From: Rikenellaceae bacterium
GTDB taxonomy: Bacteria; Bacteroidota; Bacteroidia; Bacteroidales; Rikenellaceae
Assembly (NCBI GenBank): GCA_015059715.1
Contig: SUZV01000001.1
Location: forward strand, 1 to 64,000
Direction of reading: 5' to 3'
DNA: 64,000 nucleotides
The notes beneath the pieces are model-generated. The model worked only from the letters and a program-made list of their open reading frames with translations. It ran no database searches and was not told the origin of the DNA. A program made the translations under genes and the position numbers. How positions within the stretch are numbered: position 1 is the first letter of the stretch; every line of letters begins with the position of its first letter. This document shows positions 52,526 through 62,226 of the stretch, in pieces.

Positions 52526-53228
52526 TATGCTCTACGCGCTACTCTCAAAACTTATGCCCTCGCGTTGCATCGCGTGTGGCGAGAGTGTGACACGACAAAT
52601 GGGGAGTATATGTCCACGCTGCCGCTGCGACATCCCACTGTCGTACTACTGGCTTCGGGAGGATAACCCTGTAAAGAGTCGCTTCGATGGCCTTGTGCCT
52701 ATCGCGCACGGCTCCTCATTCTTCACATACAAGGGACACTCGCGCTGGGCACAGATTATCAACCGATTCAAATATGGTGGCAAGTGGAGGATAGCCTATA
52801 CACTTGGCTACTGGTATGGCTCGGAGCTTAAGAACTCGGGGCTATATAGCGATGTAGATGTTATTGTCCCCATCCCACTGCACCCTATCAAGCTCTTCAA
52901 GCGCGGATATAACCAGTCGCGCTACCTTGCCGACGGCATGGCCAAGGCTATGGGCATCGCTGTCGAGGCACGCAGTGTTGTGCGCGTAAGAAACAACCCC
53001 TCGCAGACTAAGCGCAAGGCTGATGAGCGTTGGAACAATATAGACAACCTCTTTGCGGTGACACACCCCGAGCGACTTCGTGGTAGGCATATCCTTGTTG
53101 TCGACGATGTCCTCACCTCGGGGGCTACGCTCTACTCCTGCCTCAGCACTCTTAACGATACACTTCCCGAGAGTCGCCTCTCTATCGCCACGCTCGCCGT
53201 GTCGGAGTACATCACAGCTATAAGGTGA
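52503..53228 (+). CDS. ComF-family phosphoribosyltransferase-like protein
   Basis: 241 aa from the first ATG. In-frame ATGs at 52515 and 52527 are also possible, the last just past the priA stop. A zinc-ribbon start (CIACGESVTRQMGSICPRC) is followed by NRFKYGGKWRIAYTLG, VPIPLHPIKLFKRGYNQSRYLA and the PRPP-like loop ILVVDDVLTSGATLYSC near 203. ComF proteins aid DNA uptake in competent bacteria, but in Bacteroidetes the role is unproven. The coupling with priA fits a DNA role. Confidence 0.88.
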   Translation: MSMSMLSDMLYALLSKLMPSRCIACGESVTRQMGSICPRCRCDIPLSYYWLREDNPVKSRFDGLVPIAHGSSFFTYKGHSRWAQIINRFKYGGKWRIAYTLGYWYGSELKNSGLYSDVDVIVPIPLHPIKLFKRGYNQSRYLADGMAKAMGIAVEARSVVRVRNNPSQTKRKADERWNNIDNLFAVTHPERLRGRHILVVDDVLTSGATLYSCLSTLNDTLPESRLSIATLAVSEYITAIR

Positions 53229-53260
53229 TAAAGAGCGGCGTTCTCATTGCCAACCATCTA

Positions 53261-55561
53261 TTAGTAGTGTAGTCCCTTGCCCCCGAAGATGGCGTATCCG
53301 AAGTTGAAGGTCAGGTATAGGTTCTTGTTACTCTTAAAGTCGTACTTCGTCAGCGCAAGGCTCACAGGGCCTATAGGCGTGTGGTATATAAGCGATAGGT
53401 CGGACATATAGTGCATAACCTCACCTCGAAATCTATCCCTAAGCATAGCGTAGGCACTAAGGCGCATATAGAGGTTGTCGTAGAGGCGCACCGTAGGCAT
53501 CAGACCTACGCCCACATACCTATTTGCGCGAAACTCGGGCATATATATCATACGCGAGTGCAGCAACGGAGCATATTGCGGTGCCGAGAGCATCGTGGCC
53601 TCGTAGGAGTCGAACTTGGGGTGGTTCGTATATACACCCTCAAGGGCGTAACCGAGGCTGAACGAGCCACGTGGCGAGAAGTTTATATAGTGCTCCCACC
53701 GCACCTTAACACCCCACCACTGGCGTATCATATCGACGTGGTCGTTAGGTGCTGTGACCATATTATCGCGCTCCGAGTCACGCTTATCGCGGCCATAGAC
53801 ATATATCGCCGAGGCTACAAGATGCGAGCCGCGTGTGGGGAAGAGGCTCTTATCCAAGGTCACACGCTCGATAGATATCTCGGGCGATATATATGCAAAG
53901 TGGGTATACTGCCTGTCGTCGTAGCCCTCCATAACATAGCTGTAGCTATTCCGTCCACCGTTGACGCTCAATTCGGCGACACTCTTACGGCTCATTGCCG
54001 AGCCTACGGTGAGCGAACCGAAGGTCTCCATCATACGCATCTGCTCGGCATTGTCTACCTTGGTAAGGTTACCAAAGTTACCCTTGAGGGTGTTGTGTAT
54101 GTTGAAGTTAAAGGAGTAGTCGAAGTACAACGGAGCGTCGTATATGAGTGTTGTGCGCCCCTTGAGTCGTGCCATCGTGTACACAGGGCCAAGCAACACA
54201 TCGAGGTTAAACGACTGCTCTACACTACCCCACCATCCATATTGCAGACCTATGTATGCCTGGTTAAAGGCTGTCGAGGATATGTTACCGCCTATAGCGA
54301 TATCGAAATTTGGACGCGCACTTAGCGCAAGGCTCACATCGTAACGCTCCGTATCCTCGTTATAGCTAAATGTCGGAAATTCGCTACGTGCCATGCCGCG
54401 AGCCAACATCGAGAGGTAGTTGTTACTAAACTCCTCGGCATGCATAGGCTGGGTATCTGTCGCGCGAGCATGTCCTATGCTCATCATACGCTCGGCCATC
54501 TGCTGCTGTCCAGCGTCAAGACCCTCAATCTCGACCTTACCAATCATAGCCTTAGGGCAGCGGCTACGGAAGATATCTCGACGCGAGGCATACTCCTCGT
54601 CACTCATCCTACGTGTCACAAGACGCTTAATCTCGGGCATGGCCTCCAACGCATCGTTGTAGCCATCGGCCATAATCTCTGCGGCACTGCCAAAGTCGAG
54701 CACCGAGACATCTACAGCACGCTGGATAAATACCGAGCGGCCCTCGGGGAGGTCGAAGTCCGAAGGCATCGTTATCAGCGACATGAGCTGCTCGACCACC
54801 GAGGCACTCTTGCTAAGTTCGGAGTCCATATTCGTACAGCACGCGCCAATAATTATATCGGGCTTAAAGCTCTCGTCGAGACTCCTCCATGGGAAGTTAT
54901 CGTAGCAGCCGCCATCGCACATCAGTACCGAGTCTATCACCACAGGGGGGAAGGCTACGGGCAGAGCCATCGAGGCGCGTATGGCGCGAGCTAAGTCGCC
55001 ACTGCGCAGCTCTACGGCACGGTGTCGCGACATATCTGTTGCGATACACCTGTATGGAATCATCAAGCTGTCGAAATTACCCTTCGCGCCTGTCGAGGCC
55101 TGAGCAAAGAAGGAGTTTAGCGCGAGGTCTATCTCGGAGGTGTTCATCACCGAGCCAGGGAGTATCACGCGACGACGGCTTGTAACATCCTCCCCGTCGG
55201 GTTTACCTATGGGTATGCGTATCATACTGCTAATATGGTCGCGCTCAGCATAATAGTAGCTATACTTATCATCTATACCGCCACTAACCCATCGTTCCAA
55301 GTCGCCCGAGAGTGCTATCTGCTCCATCTCCTCGATGGTATATCCTGCGGCATAAAGGCCTCCGATAATAGAACCCATAGATGTTCCCGAGATGTAGTCA
55401 ATGGGTATCCCATTCTCCTCCAAAGCTCGCAACACACCTATATGGTAGAGACCCTTGGCACCGCCACCACTCATCACAACACCCACACTCTGAGCCCTAA
55501 CACCGAGAGGTAATAGCATCAAAATAGCTATTATTATGCTTGAAATTCTTTTCATTTGCAA
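53261..55561 (-). CDS. Patatin-like phospholipase fused to an outer-membrane barrel
   Basis: 766 aa. Signal peptide ends GVRAQ. The patatin domain is at about 25-320: oxyanion loop GGGAKGLYHIG, nucleophile Ser in SGTSMGSIIGG near 62, and catalytic Asp in CDGGCYDNFPW. A POTRA-like linker (KAMIGKVEIEGLDAGQQQ) follows, and from about 420 on alternating strands ending in LYLTFNFGYAIFGGKGLHY fit a 16-strand barrel. It resembles PlpD-type autotransporters and RssA-like Bacteroidetes proteins. It would display a phospholipase at the cell surface or periplasm. Confidence 0.88.
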   Translation of the reverse strand: MQMKRISSIIIAILMLLPLGVRAQSVGVVMSGGGAKGLYHIGVLRALEENGIPIDYISGTSMGSIIGGLYAAGYTIEEMEQIALSGDLERWVSGGIDDKYSYYYAERDHISSMIRIPIGKPDGEDVTSRRRVILPGSVMNTSEIDLALNSFFAQASTGAKGNFDSLMIPYRCIATDMSRHRAVELRSGDLARAIRASMALPVAFPPVVIDSVLMCDGGCYDNFPWRSLDESFKPDIIIGACCTNMDSELSKSASVVEQLMSLITMPSDFDLPEGRSVFIQRAVDVSVLDFGSAAEIMADGYNDALEAMPEIKRLVTRRMSDEEYASRRDIFRSRCPKAMIGKVEIEGLDAGQQQMAERMMSIGHARATDTQPMHAEEFSNNYLSMLARGMARSEFPTFSYNEDTERYDVSLALSARPNFDIAIGGNISSTAFNQAYIGLQYGWWGSVEQSFNLDVLLGPVYTMARLKGRTTLIYDAPLYFDYSFNFNIHNTLKGNFGNLTKVDNAEQMRMMETFGSLTVGSAMSRKSVAELSVNGGRNSYSYVMEGYDDRQYTHFAYISPEISIERVTLDKSLFPTRGSHLVASAIYVYGRDKRDSERDNMVTAPNDHVDMIRQWWGVKVRWEHYINFSPRGSFSLGYALEGVYTNHPKFDSYEATMLSAPQYAPLLHSRMIYMPEFRANRYVGVGLMPTVRLYDNLYMRLSAYAMLRDRFRGEVMHYMSDLSLIYHTPIGPVSLALTKYDFKSNKNLYLTFNFGYAIFGGKGLHY

Positions 55562-55571
55562 AAATATTAGT

Positions 55572-55579
55572 AACTTTGT
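55572..55579 (+). promoter_or_regulatory. Likely -7 promoter element for pheS
   Basis: TAACTTTG, exact TAnnTTTG, with a TTTG at 55555-55558 that is closer than usual (13 bp). A 7-bp stem GTTGAAC/GTTCAAC lies in the leader. Confidence 0.5.
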
Positions 55580-55620
55580 ACGTTGAACTAAAAAATATGT
55601 TCAACACAACATTACCAATA

Positions 55621-55652
55621 CAAAGGTAGTACTATATTTCGTTTTAAACAAC
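55621..55652 (-). promoter_or_regulatory. Promoter of the patatin-like gene
   Basis: Minus strand GTTG (55652-55649), 20-bp spacer, TACCTTTG (55628-55621). The gene starts about 60 bp downstream. The pheS and patatin promoters overlap face to face. Confidence 0.65.
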
Positions 55653-55664
55653 ACGATTGAGTAT

Positions 55665-56690
55665 ATGATAAACAAAATCGAAGAACTTTTGGCCGAAATT
55701 GCGGCTTTTGTACCACAGAGTGCCGCCGATGTCGAGGCTTTTCGCATCAAGATTCTCGGCAAAAAGGGCGCACTTGGCGCACTGATGGAGGAGTTTAAGA
55801 GTGTCCCTGCGGCAGAGAAGCGCGAGCTCGGACAGCGACTTAACCACCTGAAGAGTGTCGCTACGGAGCGTATAAACAGCCTTAAGGAGGAGATTGGCAA
55901 CGCCGCAGCTATGAGCGCGTCGAAGATTGACGATATGACCCGCCCAGGCTCTGCTGAAACGGTGGGCTCTCGCCACCCGATATCTTTGGTTAAGAATGAG
56001 ATTGTAGGCATCTTCTCACGTCTCGGATACACCGTCGCCGATGGCCCTGAGATTGAGGATGACTGGCATGTATTCTCTGCCCTTAACTTCCCCCCAGAGC
56101 ACCCAGCACGCGATATGCAGGATACCTTCTTTATCGAGAGTAACCCCGATGTAGTGCTTAGAACACACACCTCGTCTATACAGGTGAGAACTATGGAGCG
56201 TCAGAAGCCACCTATTCGCGTTATCTGCCCAGGCCGCGTATTCCGTAACGAGGCGATATCGTACCGCGCACACTGCATCTTCCACCAGATTGAGGGTCTA
56301 TACATCGACCGCAACGTCTCGTTTGCAGATATGAAGCAGTCACTACTCTACTTTGCCAAGGAGCTCTTCGGCGAGCAGGCACAGATTCGTATGCGTCCTT
56401 CGTACTTCCCCTTCACCGAGCCATCTGCCGAGGTAGATGTGTCGTGCTCGATATGCGGAGGTAAGGGTTGCGGTGTATGCAAGGGTACTGGCTGGCTCGA
56501 AATTATGGGTTGCGGTATGGTTGACCCCAATGTCCTTGAGGCGAATAATATCGACCCTAAGGAGTTCTCAGGTTTCGCCTTTGGTATGGGTATTGAGCGT
56601 ATCGCAATGCTTAAGTATGGTGTCGGTGACCTGCGCCTATACTTCGAGAACGACGTGCGCTTCCTGAACCAGTTCGAGAGCGCATTGTAG
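55665..56690 (+). CDS. pheS: Phenylalanyl-tRNA synthetase, alpha subunit
   Basis: 341 aa. The N-terminal coiled coil (about 1-85) is followed by the class II core: motif 1 HPISLVKNEIVGIFSRLGYTVADGPEIEDDWHVF, motif 2 VRTMERQKPPIRVICPGRVFRNEA and motif 3 GFAFGMGIERIAMLKYG. A CSICGGKGCGVCKGTGWLEI insertion carries four cysteines, as in many bacterial PheS. It charges tRNA-Phe with PheT, which is not in this window. A hairpin terminator follows. Confidence 0.97.
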   Translation: MINKIEELLAEIAAFVPQSAADVEAFRIKILGKKGALGALMEEFKSVPAAEKRELGQRLNHLKSVATERINSLKEEIGNAAAMSASKIDDMTRPGSAETVGSRHPISLVKNEIVGIFSRLGYTVADGPEIEDDWHVFSALNFPPEHPARDMQDTFFIESNPDVVLRTHTSSIQVRTMERQKPPIRVICPGRVFRNEAISYRAHCIFHQIEGLYIDRNVSFADMKQSLLYFAKELFGEQAQIRMRPSYFPFTEPSAEVDVSCSICGGKGCGVCKGTGWLEIMGCGMVDPNVLEANNIDPKEFSGFAFGMGIERIAMLKYGVGDLRLYFENDVRFLNQFESAL

Positions 56691-56737
56691 CACCGAGGTG
56701 CTAACAACGAATAGCAATTTACTAAATAGAACATCCC

Positions 56738-56778
56738 TTAAGGGCTTTTAAGGTTATCTTAAGGCCCTTAAATTTTCA
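56738..56778 (+). terminator. Terminator of pheS
   Basis: TTAAGGGC (56738-56745) / GCCCTTAA (56764-56771) with further A-T pairs inside, followed by ATTTTC. Confidence 0.65.
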
Positions 56779-56805
56779 TCAAGCATAGGCCTCAAACTAA
56801 ACAAG

Positions 56806-58527
56806 ATGGGTATTAGATGGGATAGATATATACTCTGCGCGATTATCTTCGTCGTATCGCTATTATGCTGTGGCTACGCCTCGGCACAGAGCGATACTTG
56901 CTCGACACTACCCGACTCGACTAACCGCACATATCGACATATCGATGCCCTTAAGCAGCTAAGCATAAGGCGCGACACGACAACAGCAATGCATATATGG
57001 CAGGATATAGTGGCCCAGGACTCGACCTATGCCCCTGCGCTATACTACCTAAGCCTTGTGGATGGCAGTCGCGAGAGGATGCTTGACTATGCACGTCGTG
57101 CCTATCTTGCCGACAGTAGCAATAAATGGTATACGGAGAATTATGCCAATAGGCTGATATATGCTCGCGACTATGATGCCGCCGTACCAGTATTTCGCAG
57201 GCTTATACGCCTCGATGGCAAGCATCTGCAATCATACCACACCTTAGCACTCATATATGGTGCTAAAGAGATGCCCTACTCGGCCATATCGATACTCGAC
57301 AGCGCAGAGCTACGCATAGGCTACAACAGCTACTTGGGCCAGATAAAGCAGCACCTGCTCATCGAGACACGTCAGTTTGACCGCGCCATAGAGGAGGGCA
57401 AGAGGCGCGTGCGTGAGCACCCCTACGATGTCGAGGCACGCAGAGCCTTGGCTACGGCCTACGATGCCTCGGGCAACGACTCCTTAGCCATACGTAGCTA
57501 CGAGGAGGCCTTCCGCTTAGACACCACCAACTTAGAGACTATAGGTGCAATTAGCGAATATTACTACTCGAAGGGCAACGAAAGGAGGATGCTCAACTAC
57601 GAAGAGCGACTATTTAAGAGCAACGCTATCGCGGTAGATGAGAAGCTACGCCGACTTGAGGTCTACACCTCCGACACGGAGTTCTACCGTAGAAACTATC
57701 TACAAATAGGCGGCATAATACAGCAGTTGGCCTTCGACTATCCGAATAACCCCAAGGTTATCGATGCATACGCTACGCACATGATAGCGTGTGGCGAATA
57801 TGACTACGCATTGGACTACCTACGTCGCCACCTCGATGACGACACAGCGACAGCCGAGAGCTACATCGTAGTTCTTCAGTTTGAGCACTTCTTGCAGCGC
57901 AACGACCTCATAGATATAGACCTTAGGGCGGCCTTAGAGCGTTATGGCGATAATATCGAGCTGCTCTCGTTCTCGGGCTTTGTCCACAGCGAGAGGGGCG
58001 ACTATAAGCAGGCTATAGATACCTTCAAGGAGGGCATCGAGCTCACTAAAGACAAAGGTGAGCTAAGCAAATTATGGGGATATATAGGCGATGTATACCA
58101 CGAGATGGGCGAGGACAACAGAGCGTTTAAGGCGTACCGCAAGGCCCTCAGCTTCGATGACAACAATATTCTGGTACTCAACAACTACGCCTACTTCCTA
58201 AGCCTTAAAAACAGGGATTTGGAGCATGCTCTCGCGATGTCGCACCGCGCCATTACGCAAGAGCCAAACAACGCCTCGTATGTGGATACCTACGCCTGGA
58301 TACTGCACTGCTTAGGGCGTAACGAGGAGGCTAAGCGTTATATGCGCCAGGCCCTCACGCTAAGCTCACAGCGCGATGCCTCGCTGCTGGCCCACTATGG
58401 CGATATCCTCTGGGCCTTGGGCGAGAAGTTTATGGCCGAGACATATTGGCAGAAGGCCGTAGAGCGTGGCTACGACAGCACTAAGATGGAGCAACACATT
58501 TTAGAGATTAAGAATAGAGAACAATAG
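56806..58527 (+). CDS. TPR-repeat protein, secreted or periplasmic
   Basis: 573 aa with a signal (LLCCGYASAQS). Tetratricopeptide repeats run from about residue 70 to the end; clear ones are DYKQAIDTFKEGIELTKD, AFKAYRKALSFDDNNILVLNNYAYFLS and ALAMSHRAITQEPNNASYVDTYAWILHCLGRNEEAKRYMRQAL. It acts as a scaffold. In Bacteroidales this gene commonly precedes an EnvC-like gene, as here (8 bp), so it may serve cell-wall splitting or envelope assembly (inference). Confidence 0.85.
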   Translation: MGIRWDRYILCAIIFVVSLLCCGYASAQSDTCSTLPDSTNRTYRHIDALKQLSIRRDTTTAMHIWQDIVAQDSTYAPALYYLSLVDGSRERMLDYARRAYLADSSNKWYTENYANRLIYARDYDAAVPVFRRLIRLDGKHLQSYHTLALIYGAKEMPYSAISILDSAELRIGYNSYLGQIKQHLLIETRQFDRAIEEGKRRVREHPYDVEARRALATAYDASGNDSLAIRSYEEAFRLDTTNLETIGAISEYYYSKGNERRMLNYEERLFKSNAIAVDEKLRRLEVYTSDTEFYRRNYLQIGGIIQQLAFDYPNNPKVIDAYATHMIACGEYDYALDYLRRHLDDDTATAESYIVVLQFEHFLQRNDLIDIDLRAALERYGDNIELLSFSGFVHSERGDYKQAIDTFKEGIELTKDKGELSKLWGYIGDVYHEMGEDNRAFKAYRKALSFDDNNILVLNNYAYFLSLKNRDLEHALAMSHRAITQEPNNASYVDTYAWILHCLGRNEEAKRYMRQALTLSSQRDASLLAHYGDILWALGEKFMAETYWQKAVERGYDSTKMEQHILEIKNREQ

Positions 58528-58535
58528 CGAGCGAT

Positions 58536-59654
58536 ATGTTACGACACATTATAGAGGCGATAATAGTAATACTCCTTGTCACTACCCCACTCTCGGCCTA
58601 CGCACAGGATAAGAGGACCGAGCAGCAACGCGCACGTCTTGAGCAGTATAAGAGGGAGCTTAACAAGGCTAAGGCCGAGGTCGAGAGCCTAAAGCGCGAG
58701 AAGCGCAGTGCCTCGAAGGAGGTGGCAGCCATAGAGCGCGAGATGCGTCTGCGCAATGGATATATCGGCGAGGTTGAGGAGGAGCGTAGCACGGTACGCA
58801 GCGACATTGAGAGCCATACGCAGAGGATAGACTCTCTTGCCGAGGAGCTGGAGCGTAACCGCGCAATATATGCCGAGGCTGTGCGCGTGGCACACCGCAA
58901 CTATAAGCAAAATACCAATGCCAACTATCTCCTTGCCTCGGAGAGTATCGCCGATGCAGCACGCCGCAAGGCCCAGATAGAGCATATCACCACCAGCCGC
59001 AAAGCCTTGGCAGACACGATATTAGCACAGACAGAGATGCTAAACATCGAGCGCACAACCTTAGCCTCGCGCATTATGGAGCTTGACTCAATAACCGAGG
59101 TCCTTGAGGGTGAGCGTCGCACACTTGAGAATAACCGCGTGGCGGCACAGCGAGCCTACAACCAGCTCACCAAGCGCGAAAAGGCCGCCATAAACGAGCA
59201 GCGCAAGCAGCAGAGACTCCACGACGAAGCCGTTAAGGAGCTGCAAAAGATGCTTAAGGGCAACAAGGTGGGTGCAGGCTTCTCGCGCGATACACGTGGC
59301 CTAAATCTACCTGTAGCAGGTGGCGTACTTACGGAGCAGGGCTTTGGTGGCACCGTAACGGGTAATAAGGGCGATGCTGTAAGGACCATACACGAGGGTA
59401 TAGTACAGGATATACAGTACAAGAAGCTAACCAATCGCTACACCATATTCCTTGGCTACAACGAGTACCTTGTGACCTATACGAACCTTAGCTCGGTGAG
59501 CGTCAAGAAGGGCGAGGTAGTCAAGAAGGACCAAAAGATTGGTGTCATAGGTAGCGGCATTGAGAGTACGGATAAACCCTACGTGCGCATAGCAATATAC
59601 GACTGCGAGACGAAGAAACCTTTGCAGGTGTCGTCCTTCTTTAAGAAGTTGTAG
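58536..59654 (+). CDS. EnvC-like murein hydrolase activator with degenerate LytM domain
   Basis: 372 aa. Signal ends SAYAQ. Residues about 22-240 form a long coiled coil (RLEQYKRELNKAKAEVESLKREKR). The C-terminal M23/LytM domain is at about 255-372: LPVAGGVLTEQGFGG, VRTIHEGIVQDIQY and YNEYLVTYTNLSSVSVKKGEVVKKDQKIGVIG. The zinc ligands are lost: NLSSVSV stands where HLS would be and YVRIAIYD where HFEIW-like would be. It should activate amidases instead of cutting peptidoglycan itself. Confidence 0.9.
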   Translation: MLRHIIEAIIVILLVTTPLSAYAQDKRTEQQRARLEQYKRELNKAKAEVESLKREKRSASKEVAAIEREMRLRNGYIGEVEEERSTVRSDIESHTQRIDSLAEELERNRAIYAEAVRVAHRNYKQNTNANYLLASESIADAARRKAQIEHITTSRKALADTILAQTEMLNIERTTLASRIMELDSITEVLEGERRTLENNRVAAQRAYNQLTKREKAAINEQRKQQRLHDEAVKELQKMLKGNKVGAGFSRDTRGLNLPVAGGVLTEQGFGGTVTGNKGDAVRTIHEGIVQDIQYKKLTNRYTIFLGYNEYLVTYTNLSSVSVKKGEVVKKDQKIGVIGSGIESTDKPYVRIAIYDCETKKPLQVSSFFKKL

Positions 59655-59728
59655 GGTAGTTCAGACAAACGTATGGACACTACAGACAAAGCAGACTAAT
59701 TTACTAATTTATAGACATATCACGAGAT

Positions 59729-60166
59729 ATGATACACTTCTACAACCAAGGGTGCAACTACCTGCCTACCAAGCGATTAGCCATAAGGCGATGGATTGCT
59801 AAGGTCATTAAGCAGGAGGGATACACCGCAGGTGAGATAAACTATATATTCTGTTCGTCGGAGTACCACCGACAGCTCAACCGCGACTTTCTGGGCCACG
59901 ACTACTTTACGGATGTCATAACCTTCGAGGAGCGCGAAAGCAGGGTCGAAGATGGGGTAGTTGCTGGCGAGGTATATATCGACGTGGCTACGGTTACGGA
60001 TAATGCCGAGATATACCACTCACTGCCCGTAAACGAGATGCGCCGCGTAATCGTCCATGGGGCACTACACCTCTGCGGACATAAGGATAAGAGCCCTTGG
60101 GCCGAGAAGCAGATGCGTAGGCTGGAGAATAGATACCTTAAACTGCTACGCAACGAGATGTTATGA
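59729..60166 (+). CDS. ybeY: Endoribonuclease YbeY, rRNA maturation factor
   Basis: 145 aa. The metal site is [27 protein letters not shown]. The first two His fit HGxLHLxG; at the position of the third His of the usual HGxLHLxGxDH there is Asp, with a His two residues earlier. Family members in this phylum often differ here. The upstream strand EVYIDVATV is conserved. It matures the 16S rRNA 3' end. It overlaps mnmG by 4 bp (ATGA). Confidence 0.92.
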   Translation: MIHFYNQGCNYLPTKRLAIRRWIAKVIKQEGYTAGEINYIFCSSEYHRQLNRDFLGHDYFTDVITFEERESRVEDGVVAGEVYIDVATVTDNAEIYHSLPVNEMRRVIVHGALHLCGHKDKSPWAEKQMRRLENRYLKLLRNEML

Positions 60167-62043
60167 CAAAGTACGACGTTGTTGTAATAGGTGCAGGACA
60201 CGCAGGTTGCGAGGCCGCCTCGGCTGCCGCGCGTCTCGGCTCACGCACACTACTTATAACCATAGACCTTGAGAAGATAGCCTCTATGTCGTGTAATCCT
60301 GCCATTGGAGGTATCGCCAAGGGTCAGATAGTCAGAGAGATAGATGCCCTTGGTGGCGTTATGGCACGCATCACCGACCGCTCGGCCATACAATTCCGTA
60401 TGCTCAATCGCTCTAAGGGTGCTGCCATGTGGAGCCCACGCGCACAGTGCGACAAGCATGAGTTCTCGCGCCTCTGGCGACGCGAGCTTGAAAACACCAA
60501 AAACCTCTATCTGTGGCAAGACTCCGTGACGGAGATACTCATAGACCATAACGGCGAGAAACCGCGTGTAAAGGGCGTAAAAACGCGAATGGGCGTGGTT
60601 ATAGAGTGTAGTAGGGTAGTGCTCACAGCTGGAACATTCCTCGAAGGCGTTATGCACTGCGGCGAGGCGCAGGCCGAGGGCGGCAGAGCTGGCGACCAAG
60701 CATCACACGGCATATCGGCACAGCTGCGTAGCTTAGGCTTCGAGCAGGGTAGGATGAAGACAGGAACACCCGCGCGATTAGATGCACGTACCATTAACTT
60801 CGATGCGTTGGAACTCCAAGAGGGCGATGCTGAGCCTGGCAAATTCTCATATGACCCTGATACAGAGTGTGTTAAGCACCAATTACCCTGCTTTATGGTC
60901 TACACTTCGAAGCGTGTACACGACATACTACGCACTGGCTTTGACCGCTCGCCACTATTCAATGGCACGATATCGGGCATAGGGCCTCGCTACTGCCCAA
61001 GCATCGAGGATAAGCTGCGCACCTTTGCAGATAAGGAGCAGCACCAGCTATTCTTAGAGCCCGAGGGACGCTCGACAAACGAGTACTACCTGAATGGCTT
61101 CTCATCGTCGCTGCCCTACGAGGTGCAACTCGAAGCACTACACAACATTGTAGGCTTAGAGGATGTTCACGTCTTTCGCCCTGGATATGCCATCGAGTAC
61201 GACTACTTTCCACCCACACAGCTACACCATACGCTTGAGACAAAGCTTGTCGAGGGTCTCTACTTCGCCGGACAGGTTAACGGCACTACAGGCTATGAGG
61301 AGGCGGCAGCACAGGGTCTTATGGCAGGCATCAATGCCCATAGGTCACTCAAAGGTCTGAGCGAGGTTGTCCTTGCCCGAGATGAGGCATATATCGGAGT
61401 GCTCATAGATGACCTTGTCACTAAGGGTGTCGATGAACCTTATAGGATGTTTACCTCGCGTGCCGAGTATAGGATACTGCTAAGACAGGATAATGCCGAT
61501 GCACGACTTACGCCTCTGGGCCACGAAATAGGGCTTGTAGGTGAGGAGAAATATGAAAATTTGCTCAAAAAAAATTCTGCTGTAGAATCGCTTATTTCGA
61601 AGCTTCGCACACTCTCGGTCAAAAAAGGACAAATTGACGACTATTTAATTTCTGTTGGCGAGGAGCCTCTAAGTCAGGGTAAGCGTATTGCAGATATCAT
61701 TCTTCGTAGCAATGTCACCATATATGGGGTTAGCAAGGTTGTCAAACCTCTTGCCGACTACTTGGAGAGGGGTGGCATTAGTCGCGAAGTTGTTGAGCAG
61801 GCCGAGATACAGATTAAGTATCGCGGATATATCGAGAGGGAGCGATATTTTGCGGATAAGATGCACCGACTCGAAGAGATAGTTATTCCCGAGGGTTTTG
61901 ACTATACAAGCATGCAGTCACTCACTATCGAGGCGCGACAGAAGCTAACAAAGATGCGACCAAAGACTATAGGCCACGCCTCACGTATCCCCGGTGTATC
62001 ACCTGCGGATATAAATGTACTACTAATTAAATTCGGCCGATAG
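60163..62043 (+). CDS. mnmG: tRNA uridine 5-carboxymethylaminomethyl modification enzyme MnmG (GidA)
   Basis: 626 aa. FAD motif [21 protein letters not shown] at the start, [33 protein letters not shown] segment ([17 protein letters not shown]), [15 protein letters not shown] and [21 protein letters not shown] near 370. It works with MnmE on wobble uridine 34. In many bacteria it maps near the replication origin. A stretch at 61540-61680 is more AT-rich than the rest of the gene. A palindrome with a T-run follows the stop. Confidence 0.97.
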   Translation: MTKYDVVVIGAGHAGCEAASAAARLGSRTLLITIDLEKIASMSCNPAIGGIAKGQIVREIDALGGVMARITDRSAIQFRMLNRSKGAAMWSPRAQCDKHEFSRLWRRELENTKNLYLWQDSVTEILIDHNGEKPRVKGVKTRMGVVIECSRVVLTAGTFLEGVMHCGEAQAEGGRAGDQASHGISAQLRSLGFEQGRMKTGTPARLDARTINFDALELQEGDAEPGKFSYDPDTECVKHQLPCFMVYTSKRVHDILRTGFDRSPLFNGTISGIGPRYCPSIEDKLRTFADKEQHQLFLEPEGRSTNEYYLNGFSSSLPYEVQLEALHNIVGLEDVHVFRPGYAIEYDYFPPTQLHHTLETKLVEGLYFAGQVNGTTGYEEAAAQGLMAGINAHRSLKGLSEVVLARDEAYIGVLIDDLVTKGVDEPYRMFTSRAEYRILLRQDNADARLTPLGHEIGLVGEEKYENLLKKNSAVESLISKLRTLSVKKGQIDDYLISVGEEPLSQGKRIADIILRSNVTIYGVSKVVKPLADYLERGGISREVVEQAEIQIKYRGYIERERYFADKMHRLEEIVIPEGFDYTSMQSLTIEARQKLTKMRPKTIGHASRIPGVSPADINVLLIKFGR

Positions 62044-62066
62044 GGTATATCCACACCAAAGAGAGT

Positions 62067-62098
62067 AGAACGTTCCACGTGGAACGTTCTTTTTTTTG
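62067..62098 (+). terminator. Terminator of mnmG whose stem contains a parS-like site
   Basis: A perfect 24-bp palindrome (62067-62090) with centre CACGTG is followed by TTTTTTTT. The inner 16 bp, CGTTCCACGTGGAACG (62071-62086), equal the known ParB site TGTTCCACGTGGAACA except for the outermost base at each end. With a CG-rich 10-bp arm and 4-base loop it also works as a terminator. Confidence 0.75.
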
Positions 62099-62141
62099 GG
62101 GGGGGGTATAGTTTTTGACCCACCAACAACCACAAAGGAAA

Positions 62142-62179
62142 ACCCCACGGAATAGTACAAGAAGCACAGCCCGTGGGGT
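62142..62179 (-). terminator. Terminator between mnmG and ilvE
   Basis: ACCCCACGG (62142-62150) / CCGTGGGGT (62171-62179). On the minus strand it is followed by TTTCCTTTG, so it should end ilvE transcription. A GGGGGGGGG run lies to its left (62098-62106). Confidence 0.65.
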
Positions 62180-62226
62180 CTTACTTTTTGGGATGGGACA
62201 AAGATGTTGCCCCTTATCACAAGAAA

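Noticed and set aside
53411..54325. 304-aa frame opposite the patatin-like gene
   Set aside because: Antisense shadow rich in His and Arg, no domain.
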